Shown here one piece after another: positions 45,891-58,981 of a stretch of 64,000 bases of DNA (within the stretch, counting starts at the first letter, position 1; each line of letters starts with the position of its first letter). Location of the stretch: positions 5,791,501 through 5,855,500 of the forward strand of contig JAYKKT010000036.1 of NCBI GenBank assembly GCA_036023115.1, in the 5' to 3' direction. This DNA comes from Brasenia schreberi. Taxonomy: Eukaryota; Streptophyta; Magnoliopsida; Nymphaeales; Cabombaceae. The translations under genes and the position numbers were made by a program. Below the pieces are notes generated by a model. That model saw nothing but the letters and a program-made list of their open reading frames with translations, did no database searches and was not told the origin of the DNA.

Positions 45891-46964
45891 AATTTAGATT
45901 ACACAAGGTGCAGCATCTGCTCCCTCAAGTTTGGCAAACTAGAGAAAGGGTAGCCCACAGTTAAAGTCATCAACTCTAAAGATGGTCCATGGTTTAAACC
46001 TCAGGTTACTACTAAAAGTGCCACTGATACAACAGTCGGCTATTCACGTCAAACCTAAAAAAAGTTTTCTAAATCAGCCAAGATCTATGTAATCCGATCA
46101 TTAAACTTATTAGTCAGGGAAATTCCTGACAACCCTCTTTTCGTTAATCTTATTCAAACTCTTAAAGTTCAGCAAAAGAGTAGATTGCTGCTAAGATAAT
46201 TACAATTGTCTTCTGTAAGAACTAAGTAGGTTCCATTTGGTTTTGAACTCTCTTTGGCTGGACATGGCCATTCCACGATGTTGGTGTTGCATCTTTTGCA
46301 GTCTTCCTACTTCACTCTCCTTTTGTCATTTGGATGAGAACACAAATGCTGTTGTTGACGAAGCAGTTTAAGATTAGTTATTTCTGTAGGGCCATTCTTC
46401 TCCATTGCTTTATCAAGAAAGAAGTTTTGAGCTCTCTCTCTCTTTGGAATTAGGAAATCCTTAAGAACTATCTCTAAGAACCAACATGATACATTATTGT
46501 GACTCGAGAAAAGCAGACAGAAAGATGGAAATTCCCATCTCCCACAGTGCTTCATTATGTCCACGCAAATATATTTGGAATATTCATGTACAATGACTTC
46601 CTAGGCGTAAACTGTTGTATAGTTAACGTTGTGCAAAAAGAAGAGAGAGAGAGAGACTGTGTATACCCCACTAAAAGAACGAAGAGAGTGGCAGGTCAAA
46701 TTTAATATAGGTAGTAACATGGTTTCTTATTTTGGGACGTGCCTTTGGCATCTATAATAGATGGTAGTGAGAAGGAGCCATCTTAGGCCCATTTATAGGC
46801 TGAAAATACAACGATATAATAATATTTATTTGTGCAAAACCCGTATCGGATCCTCCATTGGTCTCCTTTGATGTCAAGCACAAAAAGCGTATTGGGCCTT
46901 ACCTTATATCTTTTCCTCCTTTCTTGGACTGGAATATAAAGCCAAAGCCACCCACCCACACGAG

Positions 46965-47143
<179 letters not shown>

Positions 47144-47145
47144 AT

Positions 47146-49489
47146 ATGGAAGTGGTCACTAAGTCCAGATTCAAAAGGATTTGTGTGTTCTGTGGTAGCA
47201 GCTCGGGCAAGAAAGCCAGTTACCAGGAGGCTGCCATTGAGTTGGGCAAAGTACTGGTATAAACGTCTCTTCTCCAGTTACTGAATCGAAATTCTTTTGT
47301 TTCTTGATTCAATACGTCAATCATACATATAATAAATTTTGCATCTTCACGCACGTTGCCTTGTTTCTTTGTAGTTTTCGCTGAGAAAGAAAGCTTGGTT
47401 CTTGAGATTTCAACTAACCACTCTTTCTAAAACTTGGTTTTCAGATTTCGATCTAATAACTATACCTAAAGCTTGGTTTCTTGAGATTCAATCTGATTCT
47501 CTTATCGATATGGGTTATAACTTACTTATTTCTGCCTTTGTTGTTCATTGTTTTCTGCTTGTTTTTTCTGTATTTTGCGCCTAATATTGGCTTGTTAACG
47601 ATGTAACGCTATCAGGCTTTCGACGTGGGATTATTATTGGTGAATTTGGTTTTGAAGTTTGGCGTGAGGGATGGCTAGCTGTAGCTTCCCTGGCAATCGT
47701 GCATCCTTCTCGCATGATCATTTAAAAATACTTGGAATCAAAATTGAGGCCAAACCATCCTAGCCTATGCTTTTCCCTAGGAAACAAACGTGCTTTGTCA
47801 ATTATGGGCCTTTAGCAAGAATAGGTTTTAAATATTTCTAGGGTTCTATGCAGTTTACCAGGAAAACAAACATCTGTTTCTCAAGTACTTTCTGTTCTTT
47901 GTTTGTCTGACTTTTTAATTTTATGTGTGTGTCGCAGGTAGAGAGCAGCATTGATTTGGTCTATGGAGGAGGCAGCGTGGGATTGATGGGCCTGGTCTCA
48001 CAAGCTGTACATGAAGGAGGCCGCCATGTTTTAGGGTAATATTTATTTAGTAAAAAAAAATCAATTATTGACTCCTCAGTCCTCCTCTTCTCTAAATATG
48101 GAAATGTGAAGATATGGTGTTAATTCCTTATCTAATATTGGGTACAACTCGACCTTGACAGAACAAGTTTCTTTATTTAGTGAAATTTGATATCTTATCA
48201 TCAGCTGCATATTTATGCTGATTCCCCATGATAAATTTAGTATTAATTTATATTTAGAATATGGGAATCTTCTTCCTTTCCCAAGTTCCATTTCTTTGAG
48301 AAACCTATTTCCTTTCTGCCGTTCTAATTCTTAGGACAGCTTCATTGAGTGGATACTGGAAGACTGGAAGTCATCTAAAGCACCTTCATATAGGCCTTAA
48401 TTTACAATACATCATTATACTAATTTGGACAAAAGGGTTCTATACTTTTTTATCTGTGCCGCTTCTGAACATTAGTACATGCTAATAGTAATTAATACTT
48501 CTTTTTGGTTCATCCACACAGAGTTCTTTCGCAACTATCTTCCGTGGTCAAATGGGTTTGATTTTACCTAAAACTTCTGAATGATCAACGAATATTTCTA
48601 TTTTTATTGTTTGTTGACCAAGAACTCCCGGTTACGTCCACTAAATGCACGGTCTTTCCATATAGACCTCATGTATAAAGCTGTTATACTTTCTTTTTTC
48701 TTTTTTTGAAGAATTAAAAAGCTGATAGAAATTTAGATGTGAATGCTAGGGCTATGACTTGTCAATGTTTGAAGCTAAATTTCACTGTCATGCATCAGAG
48801 TGCTCATGCGTATCATTGTTTGCCTTTTGCCTTATTGAAAAGAGATGGTTTTGGACAACTCGATGTTGGGGTGTCAGTGATTGTTATGTACTTACCCGTT
48901 CCTTCCTTTTGACTTGGTTTTGACAGAGTTATCCCCAGGACCCTCATGCACAGAGAGGTAAGACACATCCTGCAATAGTCTTCACTCGTTTTTGCGTTTA
49001 TCTTTTCTCTTGGTATCACAAGAAATCTCACTCAGTCAGCAGCAGTCTTCATTGTGCTTTCTTAAGCACACATACACACAGACAGACACATCCTCCAATA
49101 GTCTTCATTGTTGTTTTCGTATGGTCTATGCGCATAAAGTTGAATGGTTTTCTGTTTGTCATGGTTTGCTTGTGTGCAGATATGTGGGGAATCAGTGGGG
49201 GAAGTGAGGGCTGTGTCTGACATGCATCAGAGGAAGGCAGAAATGGCGCGTCAAGCCGATGCCTTTATAGCACTGCCTGGTATTCTTTTTTCTTATCATT
49301 ACTACTGATATCGATTATGCGTTCAATTCCCATATATTTTAGTTCCCGCAAATGCACGCGACGAATTGAAATTACTCCTTTCCTCATTTGCGTTAGAACT
49401 TTCTCAACCTTCAGGTGGGTATGGAACACTCGAGGAACTTCTTGAAGTCATCACATGGGCTCAGCTTGGTATCCACAGTAAACCTGTGA

Positions 49490-49530
<41 letters not shown>

Positions 49531-50514
49531 GCACACACACACACACGCGCGCGCGCGCGCTCACACACTGGGTTGAAGGTCGGCGGATATTTATGAAGGA
49601 ATGAAACCATTTTCTCATTCTTCTTCTCACTTCATTTGACTGGGTAGCAATCTGTGTTGCCGTCATTTATAAAGTGTTTCCTTTGTTTCTTAGAAAAATG
49701 ATACAAGGAAGACGAGCACCAACCACTCCACGAAAGAACGTCTTGTAGTGCTTAAAGTTTCGTCGTTTTTGAGAGAGGATCTAAATCTTTTGGTTCTTCT
49801 CATGTGAACGATCAGGTGGGGCTGTTGAATGTTGATGGTTACTACAATTCCTTGTTGTCATTCATCGACAAAGCCACGGACGAAGGCTTCATCTCGCCAG
49901 CCGCACGCCAAATTATCGTTTCTGCCCCAACTGCCAAAGAATTAGTCAGAAAGCTAGAGGTATATATGCAAGCTTTTTGATACGAATCAATTAGTCAAAA
50001 CACTACCTTTAAATCCAAAACTCGAGAGAGAGAGCAAGGAAGAATAAGGTAAACCTAGGTTTAATTTATTTTGGCATTTCAATCGTCGTAAAGGTTTTTA
50101 AAAAACATTTTTTTAAAAGAATAATACCTTAAATGCAGTGGTCGACCTTTAACGCAAGGTGATGCATTTGGTTTTTCTCGGTTCCGTTTTTCGTATAAAG
50201 AGAAATACAAATACTCTGTGGATTTGAAATACAATTTTGTAGATTTGAAATAAAAGTCCGCCTCACCTAAAAAAAAAATTATGAATCCATCACTACTTAA
50301 AGGTACTGTCCTTTGATCGCCGAGCAAGGAACGGTGAGGTTTACTCGAGCCATGAAACGTTTGTGTGCATGATACTTCCTAACTATTTATAGTTCTTTTT
50401 TCTTTACTTTTGTAGGAGTATGTGGCTGAGCCGGATCTAATGATGGTCAAGTTGATATGGGAAGTCGATACTACTGAATATGAAGCACCATTGGACGGTC
50501 GCGCAGCCAATTGA
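47146..50514 (+). CDS. LOG: LOG family cytokinin riboside 5'-monophosphate phosphoribohydrolase
   Basis: Seven exons with GT-AG borders: 47146-47256, 47938-48035, 48927-48957, 49180-49279, 49415-49485, 49816-49959, 50416-50514; 217 codons in unbroken frame. LOG enzymes hydrolyse cytokinin ribotides such as iPRMP directly to the active free base plus ribose 5-phosphate in the cytosol and nucleus. The start region reads [16 protein letters not shown] (nucleotide-binding fold). [10 protein letters not shown] is at 46-55, [15 protein letters not shown] at 95-109, and the signature PGGYGTLEE at 113-121, split across exons 4 and 5. The conserved catalytic Arg98 and Glu121 are present. The C-terminus ([19 protein letters not shown] onward) is typical in length but diverges after residue 205. 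I chose ATG 47146 because it gives the family N-terminus; the frame continues upstream through an AG microsatellite to 46858, but that part is low-complexity Arg-Glu and is more likely untranslated leader. Confidence 0.96.
49490..49566. repeat. Compound (TC)n(CA)n(CG)n microsatellite at a LOG splice donor
   Basis: Starts about five bases after the exon 5 donor (CCT then GTGAGT). A TC run of about 11 units passes into about 50 bp of strictly alternating CA/CG (49512-49561). Confidence 0.95.
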
Positions 50515-51102
50515 ACAGAAAATTCAGATACTTTTTTTTTGGCTAATTGATGCATTTTGTTCATGCATACACCAAACTTTCAATGAAGTTTAAAATTATT
50601 CAAAAGGCTTGGTCATCATTTTATTTATGAAATATAAAATGGGCAAACAATGAAATCAAGAAATGGGTATGAGCAATATTCTATTGAATCATATAACGTC
50701 GGCAACATTCTCAATTTATAAATTATTTTTTTCTATTATATTGGATGCAACTTTCTTTGTTCTAGTCTACTTGTTGTCCTTTAATTTTTGTTCTTATATG
50801 ATTGTCTTTGTTTTCAATAGGGTTTTGTATTGTAGTCCTTCTTTAATGTGGGTCTAAAAGCTGGTTATTGACCTTGGTGCAGGCTTGATTGCTTGGCGAG
50901 AAAGGTTGGCTGTACTCTTTTTCCACTAATTGTCCTAACTAAGCTAGTTTAGTAGGTGTTGAACTAGTGGTATATAGGATTATGGTTCAAATGAACCTGG
51001 ATTTCGAAGGGATCCTATTCTGAATTGAAAAGAAACCTACGGAAACGAAGCTTTATCTCACACTAAGTGGGATCATCTAGATGGATTCTTAGTTCTTATT
51101 GT
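50515..51102. other. 3' flank of LOG
   Basis: Presumed 3' untranslated region and AT-rich intergenic DNA. No gene recognised. Confidence 0.5.
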
Positions 51103-51230
51103 GGTTCTTATGGTATTATATAACAATAATAACAACAACTAAGCCTTTTTCCATACTAGATGGGGTATGCTACATGAATTTTTTGTTTCCATTGAACTCG
51201 ATCATGTGATAAGCTAGGTTCTTATGGTAT
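51103..51230 (-). mobile_element. Very short RTE LINE tail with 14-bp TSD
   Basis: The insert at 51117-51216 (100 bp) lies between perfect copies of GGTTCTTATGGTAT (51103-51116, 51217-51230). On the minus strand it holds only the LINE 3' end and an AGTTGTTGTTATTATTG tail. Confidence 0.9.
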
Positions 51231-52224
51231 AATATTAATGTTTAACTTCTGAAAAGCAAGAGAGCATGGTTTATCTTTTTGTTACAAGTTATAAACATTT
51301 TTTTTTGAATTTCAAATGTGCACCATCTAATTTCCAAACAAAATTAGAAATAAACCTAAAAATAGAGACCCGTTTTCTCTTTGACCCTGTTTGTATTTTT
51401 AATATTGAATCTCCAATTATTAGAAATAAGAAAAATTTAGATAAGTGTGTAATTAACAAATTGTTGACACCAAAAAATTGAGAGGGTACATCACAAACAT
51501 TCAAAGGCCTCAAAAAGCATAATGTCAATTTCGGCTCATGACAGGGATGAGCCTCGAGACATGAAGCAACGGTGGTGATAGTTGGAAGTGAGTGAAGTTA
51601 TTGGAAATCGTGTACGAAGAATAAGTTCAATTCGTTGAAGGAGGTCTATAAATGGCAATTATAATGTTCAAATACATTGCAGTTCTTTTTATTCTTATTA
51701 TATTTTTTCTTGTTTTTAAGGGAGTTTATGTACTTAGCTTATCCCTATTTCTTTCAATATGTCAGTGTTATGTTTTGCATGTCTTGTTCTGTCATAATAG
51801 GGACACACTCAATCGGATTCTCGAGAATTCACTTTTATCGATAAAACTTTATCCATCATCTCTTTTGAAAACAAGAATGAAAGTTCAATAACACGCCCCG
51901 CATCACATCTAACTCACACCAATAAATTATTGCAAGTGTTCCATGAATTGCATCACCATTCTTAACGACAACACAAACTATATTTATTTATATTTGATTG
52001 ACTCTAGGGCTGTGAAATGAGCTGAACGAGCCATGCCCAGGATACATGTTTTGGTCTCTAGCTCATATATGAAACGAGAAACTAGGACTTCTAAAGTAAG
52101 CCAACTGAACCATGCTATTCGTTTTGTTCTCCTTCCATTTGTCATACGGGACAAGCTGGAAGCAAAACCAGAGCTTGCATGTGAAGTGTGTGAAGTTTGA
52201 GACATGGCTTTTTATTTTTTTTGG

Positions 52225-52325
52225 TTACAATGGACAGACTGAGTCAGACATGCACGCCCTTGAGTGTCGAACTCAGGACCCTCAGCTTGTGAGTCCCATA
52301 ACCAGGTCAGCTAACACCCTGAGTA
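52225..52325 (-). mobile_element. tRNA-derived SINE fragment (family A)
   Basis: Minus strand: GTGTTAGCTGACCTGGTTATG (A-box region), GAGGGTCCTGAGTTCGACAC (B-box), GGGCGTGCATGTCTG and a TCCATTGTAACC end. Confidence 0.6.
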
Positions 52326-52605
52326 CTCAAATCATGACTTTTAAGTATGATATAGTGGGGAATTACATCTAGTATGAAGGCAATCTTTAATTAAAATAAA
52401 AGTTTTTATTCATTGAGAACCTATATATATATATAATATTTATCCAGCTACATATCTTTCCTGACATACTTGCATGTAAAGATTATTAGGGTTTTAATTT
52501 TCAAACCCGTCCGTCCCTTTTCCCCAAATTCCAAAATTATCCCCTCTTCACATGGCCTTTCTAGAACAATCCAGAGCATCAGATAAAAAATTAGTGAAGC
52601 TTATA

Positions 52606-52739
52606 AACTTCTAGCTTATTGTGAGTTAACTGCTAATATGGCACACGATAGAAATATGTGGAAACAAAGAATCCATATAGCCGACCCCGTCTAGTATGGG
52701 AAAAGGCTTAGTTGTTTTTTTTGTTGTATTAACTTCTAG
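52606..52739 (+). mobile_element. Short RTE LINE tail with 9-bp TSD
   Basis: The insert at 52615-52730 (116 bp) lies between AACTTCTAG repeats (52606-52614, 52731-52739). It holds GTGAGTTAACTGC, GGAAACAAAGAATCC, CCGACCCCGTCTAGTATGGG and the GGCTTAGTTG tail, almost identical to the 23-kb LINE end. Confidence 0.88.
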
Positions 52740-52849
52740 TAAGGATTGACAATCAACTTATGAAATAACATATTTCAAAAATCACTGTTACATACGAAAA
52801 TTATTTAAAACCCAATTTATTGAGAAAATAAACAAGAATTAGCACAACA

Positions 52850-52935
52850 GCAATAACTCACCTAACTAGGCGGTCAAGTCCCAAGTTCAAGGTCATGAGT
52901 CCCATGGGTGTGCGCCGGTTTCAATTTCCCCAGTG
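52850..52935 (+). mobile_element. tRNA-derived SINE fragment (family A)
   Basis: AATAACTCACCTAACTAGGC (A-box region), AAGTTCAAGGTCATGAGTCCC (mutated B-box) and GGGTGTGCGCCGG, ending CAGTGTACAAAAG. Confidence 0.5.
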
Positions 52936-53334
52936 TACAAAAGTTAAGAAAGATTCAAAATTAGACTTTATATATTTTATTACTTGTTATTTGAAAGAAT
53001 AAATTGGAATGCACTTTGTACACTTTCTATTTCACTTTATTTTGGCAACCATCAAAGGATAAATTAGCTAATAGTTTACTGTTTGCCTAAGCAGGGCGTT
53101 CTTAAGATTATTCAAAAAGAAGAGTGGATTTGATAACAACCCCAAAACCAGGTATGAGTTTGGAAATACCCCAAGATAACATACATTACTACATTAGCTG
53201 ACCAGAGGTGAGCCGAGCTTGACCTATTTGCATGTCTCCCCAAAACTCTAATGAGCAAAAGTAAGCCGAGCCATGAGCAGCTGATCATCTCTTTCATTAG
53301 CCCACTCTTGATCCTTATGTTAGGATTGTTAGTT

Positions 53335-53510
53335 CCTTATGTAAGGGATCACCCTTACATAGCCACTCCTAAGCTTGTGTAAAGGAGGAGGGTTATGTTA
53401 GGCTTCTAACAGCTAATGTAAAACTTTGTCGGATTTTTATACCATGTATTACACTAGCCGACCCCGTCTAGTATGGGAAAAGGCGTAGTTGTTGTTGTTG
53501 TTGTTTATTT
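53335..53510 (+). mobile_element. Head-to-tail RTE LINE derivative (short form)
   Basis: Opens with the LINE 5' leader including the hairpin ATGTAAGGG-ATCA-CCCTTACAT, then GGAGGAGGGTTATGTTAGGC and GTAAAACTTTGTCGG. At about 53454 it jumps straight to the LINE 3' end (TAGCCGACCCCGTCTAGTAT, AAAGGCGTAGTTGTTGTTG). About 175 bp in all. Same architecture as 1748-2018, with a different but nearby junction. Confidence 0.85.
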
Positions 53511-54369
<859 letters not shown>

Positions 54370-54503
54370 CTTTCTATGGAATTGACGTTTCTTTAATAAA
54401 TTCATACCTGACCTAAATCTAAGAGAATCTTGTATCCAAAATTAAATAAAGAGTATATGCTCAATTGTGTACTCTGAGTCAAATCGACTTACAGTTGGTA
54501 GGT

Positions 54504-54785
<282 letters not shown>

Positions 54786-55386
54786 AGAACACCATGCATC
54801 TTCCATACAGTGATACACTGTCTACACCATCCGATGAAAGAGTTTGGATTGTTAAGATTTAGTTTTTTTTTTAAAAGTACATATGTACTTTTATCATTTT
54901 GAATTCAGATTTTCACCGTTTAATCTATTTAATTGGACCATATAAATTTAGTGCATTAGTGGATTGATGATGAATAGTGCATCAAATACCAATTCCATAC
55001 ACACACGTATTATATATATAGTGATTGTACTCGTACTTGATAATTGCTTTTCAAGGTATTCTTCATACTTTTTTCAAAAACTCTTGAAAATTTTAAATTA
55101 CATTAATGTTACCGAGAAACAATAGATAACATATTAGAAGTGGCAGGACCTGATTTTCCTGTATAAGCATGAATATATATATATAAAGGCTAAAATATCT
55201 CTGTTGTTTGATCTTTAAAATCAGCTTTAGAGGTTTAAGTCACTTTACATTTACTGGAGTCATGTGCATTAAATTCAAGTACATAAGTAGAATGGTTTGA
55301 TTTGAATCTTCACTGTTGATTTTAAAGATTTGACGACAAAGATATTTTAAGAAGATTATGCGCAAAATGCTTTATCAACTAAGACT

Positions 55387-55421
<35 letters not shown>

Positions 55422-56099
55422 TATGGTGTGCTTTCTGGTAGTTACAAACATGAATGTGGCCCGTCTTGTGAAGTTTTATATGAATATTACGTGGCATAAT
55501 TTATGCCGGTCCAAGTTAGTGCACGGTAGCCCTTTTCTTCCAGTTTTATTCCGACGCCCTGGCTCATTGCTGTAGGCACTGAAAACGTACTCAGGTAGGT
55601 ACTATATGCACTGCACTGAAAATGGTGGCAAATAATACTTATCAAAGCATAGTTTGAAGTCTATCATACGCTTCGTTCGATGAATTTACAGAACTAAGTT
55701 TTTATCAAAAATATAAAATTTTTGATAAATTTTCTGTTCCAAATGATTTAGAACCTAAATCGGCATCGACAGTTCCAAACCGACACCAGAACCAACCGGA
55801 TCCTAATTCGGTTTCAGTTCTTATTTCCAGGCAAATTGAAACTGGTTATGTTGTCGAGGGGTATATTCAAGCCACAGGTGAAGTGAGGGACATTGGTACG
55901 GCGAGGGACTAAGCAATATCTTCTTTGAGGCAGGGATCTCTTAGGAAAAAATTGTGAATCTTGGGGGGGGGGATGGGCTCTGGAGGCTCCCGTTTGCCTC
56001 TGCTACTAAGTCAGGCCAAGTCGAGCTCGAGCATAGTCAAGCTGAACTTCGTTTAACATTTACTTAGCTCAAGCTCGAACTCGAACTTGTAAGAGCCTA
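54786..56099. other. Intergenic DNA with TA microsatellite and a GGTTCC-like patch
   Basis: TA run at 55390-55419; GGTTC/GAACC-rich patch at about 55730-55860. No gene recognised. Confidence 0.5.
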
Positions 56100-57050
56100 A
56101 GGTGCAAAAACATGTGTGAGGACTTATGAAAGAATAACAAACTCTTTTGAAGTTAATATTGGGTCACATCAGTCATCAACTAAAGTTCATGTTTATTTAT
56201 ATTGGTCATTCATGAGTTAACAAAATATATTCAAGATGAAGTACCTTGGTGTATGTTATGTACATATGACATTGTCTTAGTGGATGAGTCTAAGGAAAAA
56301 GTTAATAAGAAATTAGAACTATGGAGAGGAACATTAGAAAGTAAAGGCTTCCGACTTAGTAGAACAAAGACCGAATATATGGAACATAAGTTTGATCATT
56401 TGGGTACTTCAGAGGACATAGAAATTAAGATTTACATACATTGCATCCCTCACAAGAAAAGTTTTAAATATCTAAGGTCAATTTTTCAAAGTAATGGAAA
56501 AATTGATGGAGATGTTACCCATAGAATTAATGGTAGTTGGTTAAAATGGAGAGAGACATTAGGTATTCTATGTGATAAGAAGATGTCATTGAAGTTGAAT
56601 GGTAAATATTATAGAGCAACAATTAGACGTGCTATGTTTTATAGTTTTGAGTTTTGGGTAGTTAATCATCAATATGTGCAAATGATGTTTGTAGCAAAAA
56701 TGAAGATGTTGAGATGGATGAGCGGTCACACGAGGAAAGAATGTATAAATAATATAGTTATTAGAAATAAATTGGGAGTAACACCTATAGAAGATAAAAT
56801 GAGGGGAAATGGTTTGAATATATAGAAAGATGACCCAAGCGCACTCCCGTAAGATGATATGAAAAAATAGATTATTAAAATGTTAAAAGAGGAAGATGAC
56901 AGCTACAAAAGTGTTGGAAAGAAACAATAAACAATGATCCAATTTATATTGAGTTAACTGTTAGCATGGCACATGATAGGACCATGTGGAAATAAAGAAT
57001 CCTTGTAGTCGACCTCATCTAGTATGGGAAAAGACTTAGTTTTGGTTGTT
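56100..57050 (+). mobile_element. 5'-truncated RTE LINE (RT C-terminal half to 3' end)
   Basis: Starts in the RT domain (AKTCVRTYERI region), passes the mutated catalytic area (CTYDIVLVDESKEKV where active copies have FADDIVLV), then EIKIYIHCIPHKKSFKYLRS, WLKWRETLGILCDKKM and RGNGLNI, then the untranslated end and the GACTTAGTTTTGGTTG tail. The open frame at 56202-56825 is long but the RT core and tail are mutated. Confidence 0.88.
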
Positions 57051-57565
57051 GTATCTAGTTGAGAGGTATGGAAGGTTAAAATTAAAAAACAAAAAGTAAA
57101 AACAAATAAGAGCTATCAACCAATGCAAACAATACGTGTTTACTCTTTTTTTCAGTTTCAATTCACATGGCCTTTAATCAGATGATTAAAGTTTGTATGG
57201 TATTTGTATATGAATGGTTTAAAATCCTCGACTTTCCTTTCTCTCTCTTTATTTCTGTATATATAAAGAGAGAGAGAGAATATAGTTTATGCACATGTTT
57301 ATAAAGAGAGAGAGACTATAGTTTATGCACGTGTTTATCTGTGCTCAATTCTACTTAAAAATTTCTAACTTTTCATAACTGAGATCAACAGTTGAAATCT
57401 TTAAAGCAAAGTAGTACCCAGTACATTAAATAAACTCTACAAAAGTACAATAATACTTTGTATTTTCTCTTTTTTAATTTAAAATACAACCATTGATCTC
57501 ATTGATCCAATAGTTAAAATCTTAGGACGTTTGGCATAAATAGGTGTGTGTATTTACCACACACA

Positions 57566-57657
<92 letters not shown>

Positions 57658-58551
57658 TTTCCTTATGTTATGTTTTCTTTTAGTTCTTTTGGATTCAAAC
57701 ATCACAATGGAACCAAAACAAATTAACCAACTTTTTTCTTCATTTCAAAACCGAAGCCGAACCAAACTAATGAAAACAGCAAGCAGAAAATAACATTTGT
57801 GTCAGTTTGGTTAGGTTAATTACTGGTTTGTGCTCACCCTTGGTTATTGCTTATAAACAATGGCAAGTTGTAAATTATGAACGCTTCACATACATGGAAA
57901 AACTTCACAAAAAGTACTCAGTTGATTTGGTTACTTTTATTTTAGTCATTGCGGTTTAATTTTATGGGTTATCATTTGGTTCTTGTTATCATATTTCAAC
58001 TAATTTCTTGATGCCATTACAGTGTAACAGGACATCAACCAGATGTCAGTATGTCATGAGATCTGTATGGTGCATGGATTCATACTTAGAGGCATCGTAC
58101 TTGATTTTGATTTGATTTGAAGTTATTTGGATTATTAATACTAATATTAGATTTAGGCTTGAATCCAAATTAACTGAGATGCACATTAATGTCATTATAT
58201 CGAATTTAGAGTGTTCATGTTAAGTGTCCATTTTCCACTAATATCTTGTCATGCTTGCATTTTCAACCATAACCACAGGCATATGCATAAATTCATCAAT
58301 TACTGATCAATGCCATTGCCATGTGAAAATTCAAACCATACATCCGCAAGCAAAATGAACTCGAAGTGAAATCTATATGTTCCGTTGATCAAGAGATGAT
58401 TTATTGAACTCACACTTCCAACAACAAATGGATCCCGATCGTGTACATAACTAAGTACAGTTCTAACACCCAAAAACTCCTTCGGTTCTAATAAGATGTG
58501 TCTACAATAACGGTCTAAAAATGAAAAAAAGAATTCTCTCGAATAAATTAC
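57051..58551. other. Intergenic DNA with a long TA microsatellite
   Basis: TA run of 87 bp at 57569-57655, and short AG runs near 57266 and 57307. No gene recognised. Confidence 0.55.
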
Positions 58552-58941
58552 CCGTCATGCCGGTATCTAGCAAACCAAGGTCCTTGGTGATCGGAAATAG
58601 ATGAGAAACGCTCGTCCGATCCAAAAGCTTGTCCTGCATCCACATCACGAAGCGATACAGAAACCAATTCACATTAAATACTTTGAAGAGAACAAGAAAG
58701 ACACTCACATTCGACAGAACACAGAGTGATCACATTGAGTGTCTGTAAAAACTGGTTCTTGAGAAAAACCCTTTGAGTCCCTCTTCTCAGTTTACCAGTT
58801 TTGCTTTCAGCCCAGGGAATCGGGTGTCGGCCCTGCTTTGGCAGATCTCTCTCTCTCAGCTTCTCTCTCTTTCTCTCACACTCTCTTTGCGTTCACCAAA
58901 CGCAAAGAGATTCTCTCTCTACTCCAAGAAGAGAAACCATT

Positions 58942-58981
<40 letters not shown>

